Origin: Bimastos eiseni
Taxonomy: Eukaryota; Annelida; Clitellata; Crassiclitellata; Lumbricidae
Reading direction: 5' to 3'
NCBI GenBank assembly: GCA_959347315.1
Contig: OY365806.1
Location: 28,248,815-28,312,814, forward strand
DNA: 64,000 bases
The position numbers and the translations under genes are program-made. Below are positions 1-10,899 of the stretch, in pieces. The notes under the pieces were generated by a model, which was not told the origin of the DNA, did no database searches, and saw only the letters and a list, made by a program, of their open reading frames with translations. Numbering within the stretch: position 1 is the stretch's first letter; each line of letters starts with the position of its first letter.

Positions 1-2100
1 CTGGTTTAAGAAAATAGCCTAATGCAAATAGATTGTTAAGATATATTTTGTCAATAGACGGATTTCGCACTGATAAGCTTAGGCCTACTGAATTCACCTT
101 CCGTGGTGGAAGCTTAAGGCTCAGTTGGTAGGGGGTACGTACCCATCGCCGTACAAATTAATGGCTGGCATCAAAAACAAATGTTCATGATGATGATGAA
201 TATAAAAAAATAAAAAAGGCGTGGCACAGTGTAGGCCCAAGTTTAAGACTATAGTCTATGCCAAACTATTGCATATGGAGCAGTGCCAACCAACGAAGAT
301 CAGCATTATCATCTACAAGAACGTTCTTGGTGATTAACTTTATAATTATTGGGCCAAATAGATGGAATCGATGATAGCTCAAGCTGCTCAACGAATTAAT
401 TAGCCTATATGTGATGAATATGTCCATGTCGGCTATATGTAGGGCTATGTAAAACTATATAGACCTATGTATATATGTAATATAATATACTGGCCTATAT
501 TCTGCATAGACCTACAGCAAGTCCTTCGTGTACAATAACACCATCTATAGGCAAATAGGCATATACGCTGGGCTCTCATCGACTCCATCGATTTGGCCCA
601 ATAATGTTAATCACCACTGCAGAATCACAGACAGTTTCCTTGTGGGCAATTTCATTGCGCTGATGCAAAGCCCACAGATGGTCAACCAATAGGTGTCGTG
701 CAGCTGTAAATGTACAGTACTCAATTTATATAGCGACTGCAGACCTATATATGCATTGACCCTACTCAATGCATGATGATTAGGTCTATGATGATGATGC
801 TGCTGCTGCTGCTGATGATGATGATAACGATGACGATGATGACGGTGATGACGATGATGGCAATGTCTGATGAGTAGTCTCCGTTGAAGAGGCGCTATAC
901 AAATTATCTAAATGAATTAATGGCGCTGCGCTCCATTATACATAGCCCGCAAGAGCTGTTCGTCAGTTTGAGCTGAGTCAGATGAAGATCTTCTCGGCCC
1001 TCGCTGCCTTGCATTAACACTAGCGCACCGCACGTGCACTCTCCTCTGTTGGTTCATCATCTCTTTAGATCAATCAGCCTGCAGTTGACATTTGAGGTGT
1101 CCTTTTGATCTCTGCTATTGTTTCGTCTAGTTACGAAGACTCACCTGTTGGTACCCTTTGAAGGCCATGCTCGCAGAGCTTTTGACGGGTTCCTAAAACG
1201 CCCTTTTCAAAAGTGTAAACACCCTTTGCATATATTCAGATATATTTAGATAGGCCTATACAATAATACATGCCATAAATATAAAAAATCTTGATTGATG
1301 AAGAAGGTGGAAAAAAGCTTCATGACATTTCCTCTGATCTGTAATTTGCACGCTTTCATCCAACAAGTTTCACTCAAGATTTTGAGTGTCACTGCCTGAG
1401 TCTAGAGGTCAAAGTTGTGCATTGGAATTGTTGAGGCCAAGATCTCTGATCAAGTCGTTGAGGTTTTTCTTGTTTGGATAGTACGTATGAGTTTTCCGAA
1501 GAAGTAGTTAACTTTCACAATATTAGTCTCTTTCTGTTGGTCACAAAAGTGAAGTTGTTGAGGAATAACGACCATTTTTATGATCGACGGAGGTCGACGA
1601 TCGTAGTCACGGCTGATGATATTCGTCAGGGACAAAGGCTACTTGGTCTGCCAGATGGTACCATTGTGCGCGACGTACGCCAACTTGGGAGCTACATGGC
1701 CTACTTCACGAAGTTCATTGGCTGCCAATTTCAAATTCAAAAGATCTCGAGGCCTATGAGCTGCGCATTCGTGCGTTCACACGTCCTTTCTGTACCCATG
1801 CTCTGTGCTTTGTGCTGCTTCGGCGTGGCGGGTTTTGCGGGTCAGCAGGATAAGTAAAGTAGACTCCAGTCTGTAATGGGCCATGTTGGCATAATTAAAG
1901 CGTCCCTAGACTTGTTCTATATTACGGGCAGGTTGATCTGGCCGCGACAGTGCACAAAGGCAACCCAACATTTGAACAACTGCCACCATGTCATTATCTG
2001 TCTCTTTTGAGGCTCTGAGTAATCTGGGCCGTGCTCTGCACATTCTGCTCCCTCAAAAATGGTCAAAGATAGGTCTACAACTCTATATATCATGGGCTGT
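1..2100. other. Non-coding region, no gene recognised
   Basis: AT-rich sequence with short palindromic AGGCCTA words and the trinucleotide tract at 767-866. A 127-codon open frame at 1474-1857 matches nothing I know. GCGCTATACAAATT near 892 resembles the 3' tail of marine SINE/LINE elements. Confidence 0.5.
767..866. repeat. (GAT/GCT)n trinucleotide tract
   Basis: GATGATGAT, GCTGCTGCT and GACGATGAT runs with single-base variants. Confidence 0.9.
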
Positions 2101-2103
2101 GAG

Positions 2104-2246
2104 CAGAGACGGCGATCTCACTTGACAGGTGGGGGACACCAAATGAGAGGAGTGGAAAATGTGGGGGGCCCACGCATAAATTGTCCCCTCTCCGTAAAAG
2201 GTGGAGGGACTTGTCCCCTCGACTCCCCCGGGATCGCCGCCCCTTG
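2104..2246. mobile_element. Possible short hAT-type MITE
   Basis: CAGAGACGGCGATC at the left faces GATCGCCGCCCCTTG at the right as an imperfect inverted repeat, with a G/C-rich interior. The flanks share TGTGAG but are offset by a base, so the target duplication is weak. Confidence 0.35.
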
Positions 2247-2927
2247 TTGTGAGACTAAAAACAGCCTACAGGCGTTTAGGCCCATTAGACCTACTACAGC
2301 AGTTCAGCAGTAATGCTTACAATGCTTCAAGATGATGTTAAATATTGATTTCATGAAGAAACATATTAGACCAGAATAACAAATTGTTTATGAAGACATA
2401 TCTAATTTGCAAATGTTTAAATAAATGGTGGCTATTTGCAATAGAAGAAAGCAGAGTATTATATATAAATGTGCCCTTGAGTATATGAATATAACTGGGA
2501 CAAAATTTAATGTTCCACTAGCTCCAGGATTTGACCCATTAGTTTCAGGATTTGTCCAATGTAACAGTTATAAGATTGATAGCATCATGATAGCATCTAC
2601 ACACATTACGCGCATAGCTGACGCACCCTGGAGGCTCAGAGTCGTCCACGGTTCGCGCCGACCATCGAATAGGGTCGGGTCGGGCCGTCGGATTGGCTCG
2701 GGTCCCAGACCCGGACCCATATCGATCCACCAATTTTTGCAGAGCTAAATTTTCAACTCTGTGCTTTTCATAATGATTCGTTACGGTTTGTATCTTCTGT
2801 GCATGTGTTCATTAGCAAGAGATCTTCAAGGCACTTGAGCGAGGAAAGCACAGCAGAAGACGCCACATAGTCTTTTCTTTTAATTGAGTCCCCATAATTT
2901 CATTTGATCCTATAATTTTATTTGCAG

Positions 2928-2995
2928 GGCCCATATGAAACCACCCTGTCGTTCGGTCGACACAGGGCCCATATGAAAAAACCCTGTCACCCACC
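2928..2995. repeat. Two-copy 37-bp direct repeat
   Basis: CAGGGCCCATATGAAA followed by ACCCTGTC occurs twice in tandem, separated by GTTCGGTCGACA. Confidence 0.75.
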
Positions 2996-3540
2996 AAGAA
3001 AACAGTGATAGAATGTAACTATAACATAGTCAGTCCAATTATAATCATAATTATTCTCATTTGCTGATATTATCGGGTAATAGTACAGGGTACACTGTGC
3101 ATTGTGTGCAAGTGATCGTATTGTGATCAAAGCTGGTGTGTGACGTTTATTATGTTTTTACCTTTGAGCAACTACATTGGATAATGAAGTTGGCTGTGTT
3201 CGCTGAAGTTAGAGCTACATGTAGCATGTATACATATAATTGTTTTCTCATTCACTGCGTAACTGTTTGTCAATAACTTATTTACATAAATTATTTTGAT
3301 GGCTTGGTCGAACTAATTATGTCGGCTGGACCTCATCGGATTTTTACCTTGCAGCGGAACGAACAAAGTACATTTAGTTCAGTTTACCTTTTGCAAACTT
3401 GATATGATATAGCGTAAGTGTCTTAGCTGGTTTCCCAGACGTTCCTTTTGCAACGCTGAGATATTTTCAAACTTACACTACGTTACATATTTCTATGCAT
3501 AACTTATATAGGGACATTGAAAAATTGAAATTCTTGAAAT

Positions 3541-3738
3541 ATGATATCTCCCTTCTCCAACATCTTTTGTTCAGAAGTGCACACGCTTCGACGGCGCAAT
3601 TGCAGTTGTAGTGTAGATCAATTGTGCGTGAAGGACTTACTGAAGGTCCCTACACAGTCACTGACGCCTCGGACGAGAGTCGAATCCGCTCACTCAGTGT
3701 TACGGGCCGACCGCTCTAACCGATCAACCACCGTGCCA
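3541..3738 (-). mobile_element. tRNA-derived SINE, second copy
   Basis: Read on the minus strand it runs GGCACGGTGGTTGATCGG, TTAGAGCGGTCGGCCCGTAA, GGATTCGACTCTC, CGTCAGTGACTGTGTAGGGA and ends GAGATATC. It is collinear with the SINE at 57594-57800 and shares the Pol III A- and B-box-like segments. Confidence 0.8.
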
Positions 3739-3773
3739 TGTAGGCCTATAACAATAAAAAGGAAATTTAATAA

Positions 3774-3810
3774 ATAAGTGGCTACTATAATAATTTTAGT
3801 AGCCACTTAT
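3774..3810. repeat. Perfect 14-bp-arm hairpin
   Basis: ATAAGTGGCTACTA at 3774-3787 is the exact reverse complement of TAGTAGCCACTTAT at 3797-3810, with a short AT-rich loop between them. It may be a very small foldback element next to the SINE. No function is assigned. Confidence 0.8.
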
Positions 3811-4066
3811 ATTATGGGCTCCATTTGGCAGAAATGCCCTATAATGAATTGTAGGCTGGGGGCTTTCGATGCTTCCTCGACCCCCTATTCTTGGCTGACT
3901 TTGTCCCAAAAGTTCAAACCCGTTGAAATAAAATGCACTGGTCACTACTCTATCAATAACCACTGCTACCACTCAACCAATAACCACTGCCATCCTCAAC
4001 TAACTATCACGGCTGTATCTATCACTCGACCAAACTATCACTGCTCTCACTGATTCAAACGCAGCT

Positions 4067-4095
4067 TATATATATATATATATATATATATATGT

Positions 4096-4163
<68 letters not shown>

Positions 4164-4166
4164 TGT
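4067..4166. repeat. (TA)n(TG)n microsatellite
   Basis: An uninterrupted TA run passes into a TG run of about 55 bp. Simple repeat, no coding content. Confidence 0.95.
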
Positions 4167-4198
4167 GTTACTCAGGACAACGGATATCATGTACACAG

Positions 4199-4500
4199 CA
4201 GAGGTGTAACAAGCGGGAGGGCAGAGGGCACCGGCCCCTAGTTTCCAAACTGGGGGGCAAGGCCCCCCGCCCCAGTTTTAGTGCTTAGTGACCCCCATGT
4301 GCTCCCAAATCGGTTCTTTTATATGTTTTTTCCAATGGCTTTTTAAGATGGCTTTTGTTAAGATAATTTGTGCCCCCCAATTTTCACATTTCTGGGGAAC
4401 AAAATTCAAAAAGTGGGTGGAAAAAAAAAATTTTTTGCGCTTCGCGTATTATTTTTTAAATTATGTCCTCTCCACTTTTCAAAACCTTCTTACACCTCTG
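4199..4500. mobile_element. hAT-type MITE, 302 bp
   Basis: Terminal inverted repeats CAGAGGTGTAA (4199-4209) and TTACACCTCTG (4490-4500) are exact. The flanking octamers GTACACAG and ATACACAG match at 7 of 8 positions, fitting an aged 8-bp target duplication. The interior has no ORF. It lies just downstream of the GT92 stop codon, so it may fall in that gene's 3' UTR. Confidence 0.75.
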
Positions 4501-4560
4501 ATACACAGCAACACCAGCTCCTAAAGAACTACTGACAAACAGAAGATAGCTAGATGTTTA

Positions 4561-5892
4561 CTAAAAATCTGTTGGAACAGTCTCCATGATGGCTTCGATT
4601 TTCTTTTTAACTTTCGCCCTCAAGGCGTCGTAATGGACCAGCATAGAGTCATCCTGTGTAGCTTTAGCCATTGCGTATTTACATTCCGATGGCGACAGAG
4701 GACACATCCTGTGGTGTTCGTTCAGTGCAAGCCCTGGGTCAATCGACTCGAAAAGCCCACGATTTGAGTAACCTGCTGTGAGACCAAGACACTCATGGCT
4801 AAACATATGCGTACATGACATCGTCACAATAATCGGTTTTACTCTATGCAGTGGCGGACTCACTTTGCTCTTTCCTCTGTACCTTAAAACCTTGAAGTAC
4901 TTGGAAATGTTAGTATCTGGCTGTAATTCCAAGAAGTGATAGCTATTTCTTATCAAGTAATTTACCGATAGATTGAAGGTCAGATTACGTTCTAAGTAGG
5001 AAACCAGTTGAGCCAGATTTCGATGTTTAAGTGGCTTTATGAATTCGTCAACGTCACTGACTATGATGCGTTTCACTCTGTACATATTTCTGTACAGACA
5101 ATCGTTTAGCGATGCGGCCAGTTCGAGTATGTGCGCGTTGTATTCGGAAGTGAAGATGCGATCCATTTTCCTTATCTGCACGAAGCTATCGTTGTCTGCG
5201 TAATGTTGAAACACTTTACGTGATTCGATTGTCAGGTAGAGATCGTAGACGGAGAGAAGTCCGACGCCAAGCATACGTTGAATTTCCAGCCACTCTATGA
5301 GGTGATAAGGATCGAGATTACCATACGACACTGGAACACACACGGCGAAGCTCTTTAACTTTCGTCGCTTGAGTGGATATTCTATTGGCATGCACGACGT
5401 TACATCTGGTCCGCCGTTTGTAGTTTCGATTCGTAGAAAACTCGGAACGGTGCCGTTAGTTGGACACGTGTAGACATACGGCACAGCATCCCTTCCATTC
5501 AACCAATAGCCAGGCCCGCAAGACAAGGGCTCCTCATTCATTTTGACTAGCGTTGTGCCTTGCATATGAATGAGTACGCAAACCATTTCAAAGTTTGGCA
5601 TCATACTTTTAAACTTGACGAAGTCATCACTTATCGCTATGATTCTAATAACTGGATCGGACAGCAGAGAATAACGATCGTCATAAAAAGCAGAATAGGC
5701 GTAAAATCGAAAGCCAGACGAAGTGCTGAACTTGTAAAATCGACCGTCGTCTTTGTCTCTATCGAATTTTGGAACGCATGGACTTGACGGAATGATGACA
5801 TTTTCCACCTGACCCAGGGTAAAAAATACGACGTCTGTCGTGTTTGTGCGTGAAAATATCGAGACTATTATAAATAAAGCTACCAACAGTAC
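4561..5892 (-). CDS. GT92 (DUF23) family glycosyltransferase, terminal exon
   Basis: This is a single long exon of 443 codons ending in TAG. It encodes a glycosyltransferase family 92 domain. Visible hallmarks are a DPYHLIEWLEIQRMLGV segment (exon residues about 194-210) and the metal-binding DVDEF motif (about 280-284), followed by a conserved Cys/His-rich C-terminal half with HMFSHECL. Characterised GT92 enzymes (for example nematode GALT-1) are Golgi type II proteins that add galactose to N-glycan core fucose; substrate here is unknown. The exon opens with a hydrophobic stretch (VLLVALFIIVSIF) that looks like the end of a signal anchor, followed by several N-glycosylation sequons. There is no ATG before about residue 97. 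Immediately upstream the minus strand reads a pyrimidine-rich tract ending TTCTAG, a splice acceptor, so the initiator must lie in an unlocated upstream exon. A TTG start is therefore rejected. No frameshift or stop interrupts the exon. Confidence 0.88.
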   Translation of the reverse strand, partial: VLLVALFIIVSIFSRTNTTDVVFFTLGQVENVIIPSSPCVPKFDRDKDDGRFYKFSTSSGFRFYAYSAFYDDRYSLLSDPVIRIIAISDDFVKFKSMMPNFEMVCVLIHMQGTTLVKMNEEPLSCGPGYWLNGRDAVPYVYTCPTNGTVPSFLRIETTNGGPDVTSCMPIEYPLKRRKLKSFAVCVPVSYGNLDPYHLIEWLEIQRMLGVGLLSVYDLYLTIESRKVFQHYADNDSFVQIRKMDRIFTSEYNAHILELAASLNDCLYRNMYRVKRIIVSDVDEFIKPLKHRNLAQLVSYLERNLTFNLSVNYLIRNSYHFLELQPDTNISKYFKVLRYRGKSKVSPPLHRVKPIIVTMSCTHMFSHECLGLTAGYSNRGLFESIDPGLALNEHHRMCPLSPSECKYAMAKATQDDSMLVHYDALRAKVKKKIEAIMETVPTDF

Positions 5893-7283
5893 CTAGAATC
5901 AAAAAGAACAATCGAGGGTATACAAGTAGCCTTAACCGTCAGCAGAATAAGTATAGAGTTAAGACTTTTTCATACTATGAAATGGCGCTATATAAATTTT
6001 AATATCGCCAAAGCAGACTGCTCGTATTTATTTACTGAATTGAATGCCATTCATGAAAATTAATCAAATTTGTGTTTTGTAGGCTGTCCACCGTTCCGAT
6101 GTCCAAATTTTGATATAAAAATTCATCTTTGCGATGGCCGCTGCAAACGTTACTCGTCGTCTGCTCGACCACAATACATTGTCTTGCTCTGTTTTCAAAT
6201 AATGGTGCAGACCTGTGGTATCACTATTTTGGATTCTTCCGATTGCGATTTTAACTCTTTAACGACCAGCGTCAGTGGTTAAATTACTTAACAAGGGGTG
6301 CCGAATCTCCAAATAATCATAAATTTTTAACTCAAGCCCAAGTCAGGATAAGTTTCTATTGCATAATTATATTATCGCTGTTTGCAATTCGGATAAGCAT
6401 AAATGTGCGAGACAAGGTGCGTATGGTTCAGTTTTGATAGAAAACATATATTTAGGTGGTGAGTCTCATCTGTTGGGTGGCGGATCTCATTTTTGAGGTG
6501 GAGTAGGCCTATCTAAAATCCGAGGTTTCGGATCTCTGATCAGGCTGCATTTAACCACTAACCACATGTTGTGTCCAGCGTTATTGATCATGCCTTATTT
6601 TACGGTTTTACTACTCGCTGGTCGTTGAAGGGTTAGGGTCTACATAATTATATAAATATATATTTTTTTACAGTGGCAGCGAATCAGGTTAGAAAAGACT
6701 AATTCAGTGGCTCTGCCCGATAGTCGTTTAATGTGACAGTTTGGAACTTGCAAACATTGTAATTTGTTAATTCAATGTTAACGATGCTAGTAGAAACACG
6801 TTCTAATAAATTACTTCATCGCAACATTTTCCTCTTCAATTACTTTGGAATTTTGTAGTAATATAATAATATAATATAATAATAATATAGTAATATAGTT
6901 TTTGGTAGTACAACGTTGGCCGAAATTGAGATTTTATGGCATGAGCTTGGGATTTCAGAAAATGAAGACTGGTACGTAGCACATGTTAAGGCTATAAATC
7001 AAACCAAAACCTCCATACACCTATAATAAAGTCCCTATAGCACTCACGCGTAGATTGTTTTCCTGGAGATCTGTTAGAATCCATTATGACTTTCATACAG
7101 AACAGAAAGGATTAATTGAGTGTCATAAAAGACGAGGTTGTCTTGCATGTGTGTGATATCACGTTTTCAGCGCCAGTCAAGGTGTTAACTGCGTATTTTG
7201 GCTAAATTAAAATTTAAATGTGACTTTAAACATCGTCTGGCTTTAAATGTGTGCGTGTGTCGGCAGTCGTAGGTGCGTATGTA
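5893..7283. other. Region upstream of the GT92 exon; upstream exon(s) not located
   Basis: The missing 5' exon of the minus-strand GT92 gene must lie in or beyond here, but I could not identify a convincing ATG-plus-donor. GGCGCTATATAAATTTTAAT at 5984 is a retroelement-tail-like sequence. Confidence 0.4.
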
Positions 7284-7455
7284 TGTTAAAGGCTGTACCG
7301 AACTGTAATTGCGCCCTGTGCCTAGCATTGAATCAGGCGCCCTATATTTTGAAAATAGTGCATTTTATGGAATAATAAGTTATTCCATCCTTAAACATGC
7401 GCCCCTTCCACATCTGCGCCCTGGGCCACGCTTGCCCCCTCTAGGTACGGCCCTG
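7284..7455. mobile_element. Possible small MITE
   Basis: GGCTGTACC near the left end and GGTACGGCC near the right end form an imperfect inverted repeat. TGCGTATGT occurs on both outer sides and may be a target duplication. The left boundary is uncertain. Confidence 0.35.
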
Positions 7456-8068
7456 CGTATGTCTTTTCGTGTATTTGATTGTGTGCATGTTGTAAGTATA
7501 GTTTTTGGTATGTGTCTGTCTCCTTAATTATTATAAGGCTATGTCCAAAAGCTGAACTAAACATCTATGCCAGCTGATCCAAATAATGTCAGGTTATTAC
7601 CAGATTCAAACGATTGATCAACTGTCACGCGCGAAACTCTGTACGATGGCGCTATATAAAAGTCATCGACCGACAGCAGAGGCGTGGGAAAACTACGAAT
7701 GAAGTTGTCTACCTGAAACCTGAGAGGGGAGACATCAATGGGTTTCGCCGGAGGCCGACGGCCTCAATACAGATGGCGAGAAATATGCAAAAGATCAACG
7801 TAGTGTCAAGCAACGAAACCCGATACTTCGAGGCAGACGTTAGAACCGCCTGCCCCTCTCATCTCTGCGACACACGGACAAGAAATTACGATAGGGACGC
7901 CAAGATCCGACCAACCAGGTTTAGTAATAGTTTCAGCAGGTGATCTGTCGTTCAATAGAGATACGAGTTTTGCGTTTGGGATGGCGAAGGAAATCGCCTC
8001 TAGAAGGGTTCATATAGTGTAGCAAGGGAAGGAAGAGGGACTTGTTTTCGGAACTTGGAGAGACGTTA

Positions 8069-9054
8069 GGGGCCGTCCATAAATGACGTCACGCACTTAG
8101 GGGGGGAGGGAGGTCTGACATTTGTTACGATGTGTGACGAGGGGGAAGGGGTGTGAGTAATGTGACGTCACATTAAAAAAATTTTGATAAATTTATAAAA
8201 ACGTCCTTTAATATTTCATAAAGCAATATAAATTTTTTGATTCCATATGACTTGTACTGTCCGTCAATACAATCCGTGCTTGGCGACAGGATTTGCAAAA
8301 AATGTCACACATACTTCGCGTCGTTAGTCATGCTGCGCAACCACTCTGCAACTCACTAGCAGAAATCAATTATTCCACCAAAACGCATTAGGCCACAGAG
8401 AGTTGCTGCACGTCGGCAACGTGAACTTATGGTTATACTCGCGAGAGAAGAAAATGGAGAGAGTGTGGATTGGATGGAGGAAGAAGATCTTGAGCTGAAT
8501 GGAATATCTATACCACAGGATGAACAGATCTGTGCTACCCCAATTTATTCCATGAAGGAGCATTTTGCTTCCCCATGGGAAAATGGAGAAGCATAAAATT
8601 AATTGTGTGCAATCATAAAATAATAATTTGTTATGATTCAACCAGAACTTCAGAACTTTTCATCCTGCTGTGGAAAAAACTTTAAGTCGTTCTACCGCAA
8701 AGTTTCAATATTGCTATACATAATTACTACTATTAATTCTATAGGTTACTTCTTTTTATAAGAAAATAAAAGAATAAAAATTATTCTGAAAATGCATTTT
8801 TTTAGCATTAATAGACGATGAGTCTACGATTATTTTAAAATGATTTTTTATGCTAAGTTCAGCAATGTTTAAAAAAGTTAATTATTAATTTTATGTTTTA
8901 TTTGAAATAAAATGAAGTGGTTTTTTCTGGGGTGGGGGTCAAAGCATTGTGACGTCATATTTGAGGGGGTCAGACTTTTTGTGACGAAGTGTGACAAGGG
9001 GGAGGGGGGTCAAAAATCAGCCAATTTCGCGTGACGTCATTTATGGACCGCCCC
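8069..9054. mobile_element. DNA transposon with CCGTCCATAAATGACGTCAC termini, 986 bp
   Basis: The left end GGGGCCGTCCATAAATGACG and right end CGTCATTTATGGACCGCCCC are inverted repeats, flanked by TTA on both sides. A 3-bp TWA duplication is typical of PIF/Harbinger elements, so that superfamily is suggested but not proven. Long subterminal blocks contain repeated GTGACGTCA and G-rich tracts. The middle keeps a 78-codon open frame (8360-8596). Related copies are at 16362-16540 and 55332-55843. Confidence 0.75.
8360..8596 (+). pseudogene. 78-codon open frame inside the 8069-9054 element
   Basis: The frame follows a TAG at 8357 and ends TAA at 8594-8596. It encodes a basic beginning (IIPPKRIRPQRVAARRQREL) and then an acidic, hydrophilic tail (GESVDWMEEEDLEL; ASPWENGEA). 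It has no ATG near the start. Its position inside inverted repeats suggests the leftover C-terminus of a transposase, but I recognise no domain. Confidence 0.35.
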
Positions 9055-9929
9055 TTAGGTCGTTGTGACGATAAGAGTAATCAACGTAGTTGAGGAACCC
9101 CGTCTCCAACGTAAACCAGGGCAAGATTTCTAAAGGACACTAATAACTCTAGTAAGTGTAGATAGGATGAGTGGTGTGTATATCTACCATTAAATATACA
9201 TATTAAAACCATCCGGTGTATCGTGTTGCTGAGCTTGGTGATTGAGGAAAGAACCGGCGGTAATCTCGTCATCTAGAAGAAGGAGCTGGCGAGAGTGGAT
9301 CCCCGCGACATCAACCATAGCCTATCTAGCTATCACAGCTAGCCAATTGTGCACGCTTACTCGAATCGGTGACCTTCATTCTGTTCATTCTGTTTTTGCA
9401 CCGTAAGGAATGGTTGGTCTAACTCTAAATAGGGGCCTACTAAAGTAACACAGAATATAGAGATAACCCTAATCTGAAATTTGTATAGCCTATGTTTACA
9501 GCAGATAGTAGGCCCTATATTTGTCTCTAGACTATGTGCAAGAGTTTAATATACTGCTAATAATATTGGGTAGTGGCAAGAGCAAAACTAGTATCGACTG
9601 GGGTGAGAATGGGGGTAAGGTGATTAGTGACTTTCTTTTAAACATGTTAAGCCTACTATTCCATGTCTTGTTACAACCAACCCCCAAGCCGGAACAAGTT
9701 GTAACACTTGAACATTTCTAATTTTACTTATTTTCATAATTAGTAGAGTTACACGTCTGAAATGTTGCAATTATGATGTATGTTCTCTATTATTCAGTTT
9801 TCACTGATTTTGTCGCCGCTTGAGGTCGATTGTATATGTAGGTCTATCTTGTTGGCAGTCGATTCGAGAACTGACCGCTCGGAATTGACCACGCAAACGA
9901 TGCGTGGTCGGTCTCGTGAGCTGTTGTGA

Positions 9930-10200
9930 AATCATAATCTCCAAGCTGCCTAAGCGCCACTTGAAATCTGGAACCAGCTAATTCACGAGCGCTCCGTCAA
10001 GTCAATCGGAGAATTGGAAGGTCGATGATCAGATGAATTGGGATAAGAGTTCTTGAAGAGTTGAAACCTTAATATCGGGAGGAAGTCCGACGGGTGGTGG
10101 ATGGAGGAGTCTGAGGTAGATAGACATAATGGTCGATGTTTGTCAATGACGGCGAAGGAACCGAAAAAGTCCGAAATTCAGAAGGCAGACTTAGTGAATC
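9930..10200. repeat. Dispersed repeat, copy 1
   Basis: Shares words with 33940-34690 and 58440-59460, for example GCCACTTGAAA, CGTCAAGTCA, GGATAAGAGTTCTTGAAGAG-like text and GAAGGTSGATGATCAG. Probably a decayed transposon; no domain recognised. Confidence 0.4.
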
Positions 10201-10248
10201 GCATTTGTAGAGCTGCATATAGTGCCCACTAATCTAGTAGGCCTATAC

Positions 10249-10888
10249 CAGAGTTCGACCGTACGTACGGAACGTACGCTATTTTTTCTGCTGAAATGCG
10301 TACCGTACGCGTACGCTATTTTTTGGCTAAATTAATAAATAGCGTACGCTAATTTTTCTGCATTACGTGTCATCTTTATCACTATAATATCAACAGTATT
10401 ATAAAGAATGAATGTATGAAGTTGCAAAACTGTATCTAAATTCTAATCATCTGGAGAATCTGAGTAATCTGACTCGTCTTGTACTGAGTCTTCTGACGTA
10501 TCACTGATATCATCATTCGGTTCATTCCATTTCACGTTCTCTTCCACATAATCCACTTCTTCCACTTTGTTCGTTAAACGTGTGTTGGCATGGATATAGG
10601 CCATCTTCTCAATGGTCTTCGGATTCAGTCGAGCCCTCCTTTTATTATGGAAGAAACCAAATAAGCTCCAGTTCCTTTCAGCAGCACTCGAAGTTACGGT
10701 TTGGCTTAATACGCGTATAGAAAATGACGAGAGAAAAAAAGTGACGTCACGAGAAGCAACTAATAATTATTAAAGGCTGCTCATACGTACGGAATACGAA
10801 CGTGCCGTACGCGTACGCTACTATTTTTTAGTAAATTACGTACCGTACGCGTACGCTATCTTCTGCCCTAACGTACGGTCGAACTTTG
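10249..10888. mobile_element. Internally deleted hAT element, 640 bp, with perfect 8-bp target duplication
   Basis: The left end is CAGAGTTCGACCGTACG and the right end is CGTACGGTCGAACTTTG. Flanking octamers are both GCCTATAC (10241-10248 and 10889-10896). Subterminal regions are packed with CGTACGC / GCGTACG words. A transposase C-terminal exon remnant lies inside on the minus strand. Confidence 0.9.
10443..10724 (-). pseudogene. hAT transposase C-terminal dimerisation domain remnant
   Basis: The minus-strand frame reads FSIRVLSQTVTSSAAERNWS and then LFGFFHNKRRARLNPKTIEK, MAYIHANTRL and an acidic tail ending SPDD stop. The SSAAERNWS and KKRNRL-like segments are the hallmark of the hAT C-terminal dimerisation domain. 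The catalytic core is absent, so the element is non-autonomous. Confidence 0.85.
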
Positions 10889-10899
10889 GCCTATACCAA

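Noticed and set aside
1474..1857. 127-codon open frame on the plus strand
   Set aside because: It has no recognisable domain, no ATG at the proposed start (TTG), and its C-terminal part is just Cys/Phe-rich sequence. Chance ORF cannot be excluded, so it is not called a gene.
5884..5886. TTG as initiator of the GT92 protein
   Set aside because: A splice acceptor lies directly upstream and the membrane anchor would start without any cytosolic residues. Nuclear animal genes rarely use TTG.
7614..7943. 109-codon ORF on the plus strand
   Set aside because: Opens at a non-ATG codon, has no domain, and overlaps retroelement-tail-like GGCGCTATATAAAA sequence.
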